Notes under the pieces: model-generated
What the model was told of the DNA's origin: nothing
Databases searched by the model: none
What the model saw: the letters and a program-made list of their open reading frames with translations, nothing else
Made by a program: the position numbers and the translations under genes
Assembly: GCA_047602185.1 (NCBI GenBank)
Contig: JASGHY010000001.1
Coordinates: 2,542,001-2,606,000 of the forward strand
Source: PMP191F sp047602185
GTDB lineage: Bacteria; Bacteroidota; Bacteroidia; Chitinophagales; Chitinophagaceae
Direction of reading: 5' to 3'
DNA length: 64,000 nt
Shown here: positions 60,133 to 64,000 of the stretch, in pieces
Numbering within the stretch: position 1 is the stretch's first letter
Layout: every line of letters starts with the position of its first letter

Positions 60133-61360
60133 AATCAGCGATCATTTCGTACAACTTTAATTTTTCGTCCAGTATTTCAAGCTGGGTCATTGTTAAGGCT
60201 TCCCATGAACTGATGACCTGTACCAATGCCAGCGTATTTTCCTGGTATTTTGCAAAATCAGCATCGAGACTTTTTTGCAGAGCCGGAATTACTTTTTCTG
60301 ATTTTGACTCAATCCTTCTCTGCATGGTTTGTATCTCGTACTGCATGCCGTACAGCATTCCCTGCGATTCCTGCAGCATGGCAGACCTCTCCTTCTGCAT
60401 ACCTTCTACATTGTACTGCATGGCCTTTATTCCGGATTTATACATTCTGGAAGCCCAGGGTACAATGGGTATACTGACCATCCCCATAACACTGTAGGCA
60501 TAGGGCATCATACGACTCAGCGGTTGCATGTGTTCAAAACGAACACGAAAATCAGGATGCCGTTCTTTTTTCATACTCTCGATATTCAGTTGCATAGAGC
60601 GGATGGTCTCGTTCATCTTCCATACATCTTTCCGCAAACCGGCAAGCGTGGCAGTATCGTAACTGGCAGCAGGTGTAAAATCGGGGATGTAACTGGTGTC
60701 TACCGTAAATTGTTCATTACCCGGCGCATTCATCAAACTATTGATCCATGAGCGGGCTTTGGCAATGAGCCCTTCCTGCATACGGATCATGTTCCTGTTC
60801 TCTTCAATCTTTGCCTCAGCTTTATATACACTGCTCAACTGCGATTGATTATAAGGATAGCGCACTTCTTCGATCTTTTTCATCATCACCATGATCTTTT
60901 CATTCTGCTGCAGTAGCTGTATTCTCTGGTAAGCAATGAGCCAGTTATAATACAATCTGCGCGCCTGTGTTTTCAGGTCGTTCAGTGTAACGGCCCTCGT
61001 AGCATTCTCTACATCGCCCAATGAAGCCAGGTATTGTTTTTTTGACTGCTGTTTGGATGTATTGGGAATATCCTGCTCCAGTTGCAACATCAGGTTGCCC
61101 TTATCGGCATCATCAATTTTTCCCTGGAAAGGATATGGTGTCATAAAGGTTCCCACCCCCACCATCGGGGCCATCCATGCAGTAGCCGCTTCAGCACTAT
61201 ACTTATAGGCTGACGCTTTAAGCCCATAGGATTGCAATAACAGGTTATTCCTGTCTATACGTTGCAATACGGTATCCAGTGGCAATACCGGCACCTGCGA
61301 CCGTACAGCAATTGGTGCAACGCACCCTATAACCAGGAGTAGTTTAATGATTTGTTTCAT
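60110..61360 (-). CDS. TolC-family outer membrane efflux channel
   Basis: 416 residues with a signal peptide (IKLLLVIGCVAPIAVRS). Two helical-repeat halves with TolC-type features: long coiled helices (TLNDLKTQARRLYYNWLIAYQRIQLLQQNEKIMVMMKKIEEVRYPYNQSQLSSVYKAEAKIEENRNMIRMQEG), SVMGMVSIPIVPWASRMYKSGIKA and a final helix (LALVQVISSWEALTMTQLEILDEKLKLYEMI). It overlaps cusA by 17 nt and the adaptor gene by 23 nt, so it is tightly coupled. It forms the outer-membrane exit of the Cus-like pump. Confidence 0.92.
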   Translation of the reverse strand: MKQIIKLLLVIGCVAPIAVRSQVPVLPLDTVLQRIDRNNLLLQSYGLKASAYKYSAEAATAWMAPMVGVGTFMTPYPFQGKIDDADKGNLMLQLEQDIPNTSKQQSKKQYLASLGDVENATRAVTLNDLKTQARRLYYNWLIAYQRIQLLQQNEKIMVMMKKIEEVRYPYNQSQLSSVYKAEAKIEENRNMIRMQEGLIAKARSWINSLMNAPGNEQFTVDTSYIPDFTPAASYDTATLAGLRKDVWKMNETIRSMQLNIESMKKERHPDFRVRFEHMQPLSRMMPYAYSVMGMVSIPIVPWASRMYKSGIKAMQYNVEGMQKERSAMLQESQGMLYGMQYEIQTMQRRIESKSEKVIPALQKSLDADFAKYQENTLALVQVISSWEALTMTQLEILDEKLKLYEMIADYEKQLYR

Positions 61361-63272
61361 GGATCTCCAGTTTTCCGAACTTTCTTAATTCATATTCTTT
61401 CGTCATCAAAAAAATGAGTGGTGTTACCAGCAGGATATGTGTGGAGGATGTCAATACACCACCGATCATAGGCAGTACTATTGGTTTCATTACATCTGTT
61501 CCCACACCGGTAGACCATAACACAGGCACCAGTCCAAACAAGGATACACATACCGTCATCAGTTTGGGACGAAGTCTTTTGGCTGCGCCGGTGATCACAT
61601 ATTCCCGCAACTCTTCTTTTGTAATCGTTTCTTTTGAATTGCCTTTGGCCTTTACCAATTGTATCATGGCATCATTGAGATAAATAACCATTACAATACC
61701 GGTTTCTACAGCAATCCCAAACAATGCAATAAAGCCTACTGCTACTGCCACAGACAGGTTTACCTGCCAGGCATAGATAAGATAAGCTCCACCTATCAGG
61801 GCAAACGGCACTGTCAATAAACTCAGGAAGGCTTCGCGGATAGAACGGAAAGCAAAGTATAATGAGAAGAAGATGATCAGTAATACAACCGGTGCAATCC
61901 ACATCAATGTCTGTTTTCCGCGAACCAGGTTCTCATATTGTCCGCTCCATTCGAGATAGTAACCTTGCGGCAGGATGCCCTTTGTCTTATTCATTTTATC
62001 AATAGCTTCCTGTACGGTACTTCCCAGATCACGATCGCGCACGTTGAACAGTACTGCACCCCGTAGCATCGCATTATCGGAAGTGATCATTGGCGAGCCG
62101 TCTTCAAATACAATATCAGCCACAGCAGACAGTGGCACTTCACCCATTGCCGGTGACATTAACGGTATACGCCTGATCCTTTCAAGACTGTTCCTGTAAT
62201 CCTGCGCCAGTCGTGCACTGATCGTAAAACGCCTTCTGCCCTCAATGGTATTACCAATCACAGCTCCGCCCAATGCAGTTTCCACTACCTGGTTTACATC
62301 GTCAATCGTTAAACCATAGCGGGCAAGGTCTTCACGACGGGTATTAACAGCAAGATATTTTCCGCCGGTAATAGGCTCTACATACAGATCACTGATACCG
62401 GGTGTTCCTTCCAGTTCTTTTCTTACTTTTTCCGACACAGCGGCAATAGTGTCAAGGTTTTGTCCATATACTTTCACTCCTACATCCGTACGGATACCGG
62501 TAGAAAGCATGTTGATACGATTGATAATAGGCTGTGTCCAGCCATTCACTACACCGGGGATCTGGAGTTTGGCATCCAGTTCGTTGATAATATCTTTTTT
62601 GGTGAATCCTTTACGCCACTGTGAAGCAGGCTTCAGCATAATGATCGTTTCGATCATACTGATCGGTGAATTATCCGTAGCAGTAGCTGCGCGTCCGGCT
62701 TTTCCTAATACTTTATCAACTTCCGGTACTGTTTTGATGATCTTATCCTGCACCTGTAAGATCCTTTTTACTTCCGTATTGGAAACATCGGGTAATGTTA
62801 CCGGCATAAACAGGATGCTCTGTTCGTCCAGCGGTGGCATAAATTCAGTACCCAGGCTGCGTAACAATGGGATGGATACCAGCAGGGCAATAATATTAAT
62901 GGCTAAGGTTGTTTTACGCCACTTTAATACCGTTCTGATAACAGGTTCATATATTTTTTCCAGCAGGCGATTTACAGGATTGGCGTTGTCAGGACGAAAA
63001 CGTCCTTTCATGAAAAAGGAGATGAGCACCGGTGCCAGTGTGATCACCAGCAGGGCATCTACTATCATGATAAAGGTTTTAGTGTAAGCCAGTGGATGAA
63101 ACAGTTTTCCTTCCTGACCGGTAAGCATGAAGACCGGCAGAAAAGAAGTAATGATGATCACCGTGGCAAAGAATACTCCACGTGATACCTGCTTACCTGA
63201 TTGTTCAATCACCTTTAGCCTTTCTTCTTCAGTGATCCACTTCGGTGATTTTCTAAAAAGACGTTTAAACAT
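61344..63272 (-). pseudogene. cusA: CusA-type RND heavy-metal pump, C-terminal part (split by IR15)
   Basis: About 642 residues from the ATG at 63272 (an in-frame Met at 63302 lies in repeat sequence). It starts in the cytosolic loop (MFKRLFRKSPKWITEEERLKVIEQSGKQVSRGVFFATVIIITSFLPVFMLTGQEGKLFHPLAYT) and runs through the porter domain (STGIRTDVGVKVYGQNLDTIAAVSEKVRKELEGTPG...; SGQYENLVRGKQTLMWIAPVVLLIIFFSLYF) to the last helices with the buried acid (VAVGFIALFGIAVETGIVMVIYLND). The rest of the gene lies upstream of IR15 and beyond the window. Both halves keep the same reading frame. It may be expressed as a two-part pump or be inactive. Confidence 0.85.
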
Positions 63273-63284
63273 GCTGTTGATTTG

Positions 63285-63650
63285 AAAATGTAGAATCGGC
63301 AATCGTAAGTGGTAGGAACAAGTGAATAGTCAATGGTGAATAGTGAATGGCTGCTCCTTGTAAACCTATCAACCTTCCAACTTTTCAACCTAGCCTTCGG
63401 CTTTCCCTTCGATATTCGATATTAGTAATTCAGCATTCGATATTTCCCTCCCGTACTTCTTATTTCGTACTCCCTTGTTAACTTATCAACCTTTCAACTT
63501 GTCAACTGTATTTCCTTAAACCTTGTGCCTTAACTTACAACCTATAACCTGTATTCCCTTCGACATTTGACATTGGGTATTCGACATTCGATATTTCTTC
63601 CTTTCTAATTCCTCATTCCCAATTCCTCACTTCTAATTCCCGTTCTCCCT
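63285..63650. repeat. IR15: modular repeat inside cusA
   Basis: On the plus strand: gcaatcgtaagtggtag, gtcaatggtgaatagtgaat, aaacctatcaaccttcc, agccttcggctttcccttcg, attcagcattcgatatttcc, ttgttaacttatcaaccttt, aacttgtcaactgtatttcc, accttgtgccttaacttaca and ctaattcctcattcccaatt. It has the same word order as IR3-IR5. On the minus strand it introduces a TAG right after NGN of the N-terminal pump part. Confidence 0.85.
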
Positions 63651-64000
63651 TTCCCAAACAGCATACCTTTCCGATAAATGCTTATAGGCATTTTCACTCA
63701 TGATAATACCATTGTCTACTATTACACCGATGGCTAATGCAATACCGGTTAAGGACATGATGTTGGATGAAATACCAAATGCGTTGAGAATAATAAAGCT
63801 GGCTGCGAGTGTAATGGGGATCTGGATCACAATACTCAATGCACTGCGCCAATGGAACATGAACAGGATAACTACCAACGTTACCACTATCATTTCTTCG
63901 ATTAGCGTTCGCTTGATCGAGTTAATGGATTCATGAATAAGTTCACCCCTGTCATATATGATATCAAACTCCACTCCATCAGGCAAGCCTTTGGAAACAT
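63633..64000 (-). pseudogene. cusA: CusA-type pump, N-terminal part (continues past window end)
   Basis: The open frame enters from beyond position 64000 (SKGLPDGVEFDIIYDRGELIHESI). It passes the first central helices (TLIEEMIVVTLVVILFMFHWRSALSIVIQIPITLAASFIILNAFGIS) and the conserved acid-containing helix (GIALAIGVIVDNGIIMSENAYKHLSERYAVWE), then ends RENGN-stop. In intact HME-type RND pumps this helix is followed by the cytosolic loop that here starts the 63272 ORF. The stop is created by IR15, and the position differs from the second ORF by a multiple of three. Confidence 0.85.

Noticed and set aside
1..64000. tRNA, rRNA or transposase genes
   Set aside because: No cloverleaf, rRNA core sequence or DDE/Y1/serine recombinase motif was noticed. 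A dedicated scan would be needed to exclude small RNAs.

Overview
The window is a stretch of chromosome from a member of the Bacteroidota, most likely a Chitinophaga/Niastella-like member of the Chitinophagales. The evidence is a SusC/SusD pair, a LytS/LytTR two-component pair, many Bacteroidota-type lipoproteins, DUF6443-type RHS proteins, RHS-related proteins with DUF5977-like repeats, moderate GC content and few recognisable Shine-Dalgarno sites. No rRNA, tRNA, CRISPR array, IS transposase or phage integrase was recognised. This taxonomic call is inference from gene content, not from a marker gene.

Layout. (1) 190-7404: a compact four-gene operon (YdcF-like DUF218 protein, beta-propeller-like lipoprotein, SusC, SusD) closed by a strong terminator. 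(2) 7946-11582: an iron module (TonB siderophore receptor plus PepSY membrane protein). (3) 11882-24665: mixed housekeeping and accessory genes (FtsX/MacB permease, two secreted alpha/beta hydrolases, DUF1801, a polyhydroxyalkanoic-acid-system-like small protein, two lipoproteins, a cupin, a LytTR regulator with its LytS-like kinase). (4) 24870-35358: MFS exporter divergent from a LysR regulator, a PAS kinase with a separate receiver protein, a GNAT/unknown/AraC operon, a VOC protein and two hypotheticals. (5) 36268-55451: a polymorphic-toxin island read entirely on the minus strand. It starts with a coiled-coil outer-membrane protein and a 1,476-residue RHS-related protein with DUF5977-like repeats. 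These are followed by a Spy-like protein, a discoidin/Ig/tail-fibre-like protein and an RHS core protein with an HExxH metalloprotease-like tip. Downstream lies an array of small exported or lipoprotein genes separated by six copies of a ~110-125 bp repeat, with toxin/RHS remnants between them. (6) 56209-64000: a four-helix-bundle stress protein and a Cus/Czc-type RND metal-efflux operon (cusA, TolC-like, two adaptor proteins, DUF3347 protein).

The most unusual structure is a family of about 15 modular intergenic elements (roughly 180-490 bp, labelled IR1-IR15 here), making up about 7% of the window. In one orientation (head to tail) each is built from short, self-similar words in a largely fixed order. 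The order is: head words related to gaatttgaagatttg; caggttgtaagttaaggcac; acagttgacaagttgaaagg; gtgaaatatcgaatgtc; gttggcagttggcaatttgc; gcgagctttgagccatgagc; the ggataccagatactgg type (either strand); ccattcactattgac; cgtctcacgattcttc; aacccgaaacccggaac. They usually begin at, or even supply, the stop codons of neighbouring genes. They occur in both orientations and are absent from the RHS island. One copy (IR15) lies inside the cusA pump gene and splits it into two ORFs that are still in the same frame. I do not recognise a named family for these elements.

The second notable structure is the displaced-cassette array behind the RHS toxin gene. It contains a remnant of an RHS core, a toxin C-terminal remnant, a frameshifted paralogue and a lipoprotein gene whose signal peptide carries a 12-base homopolymer that puts it out of frame.
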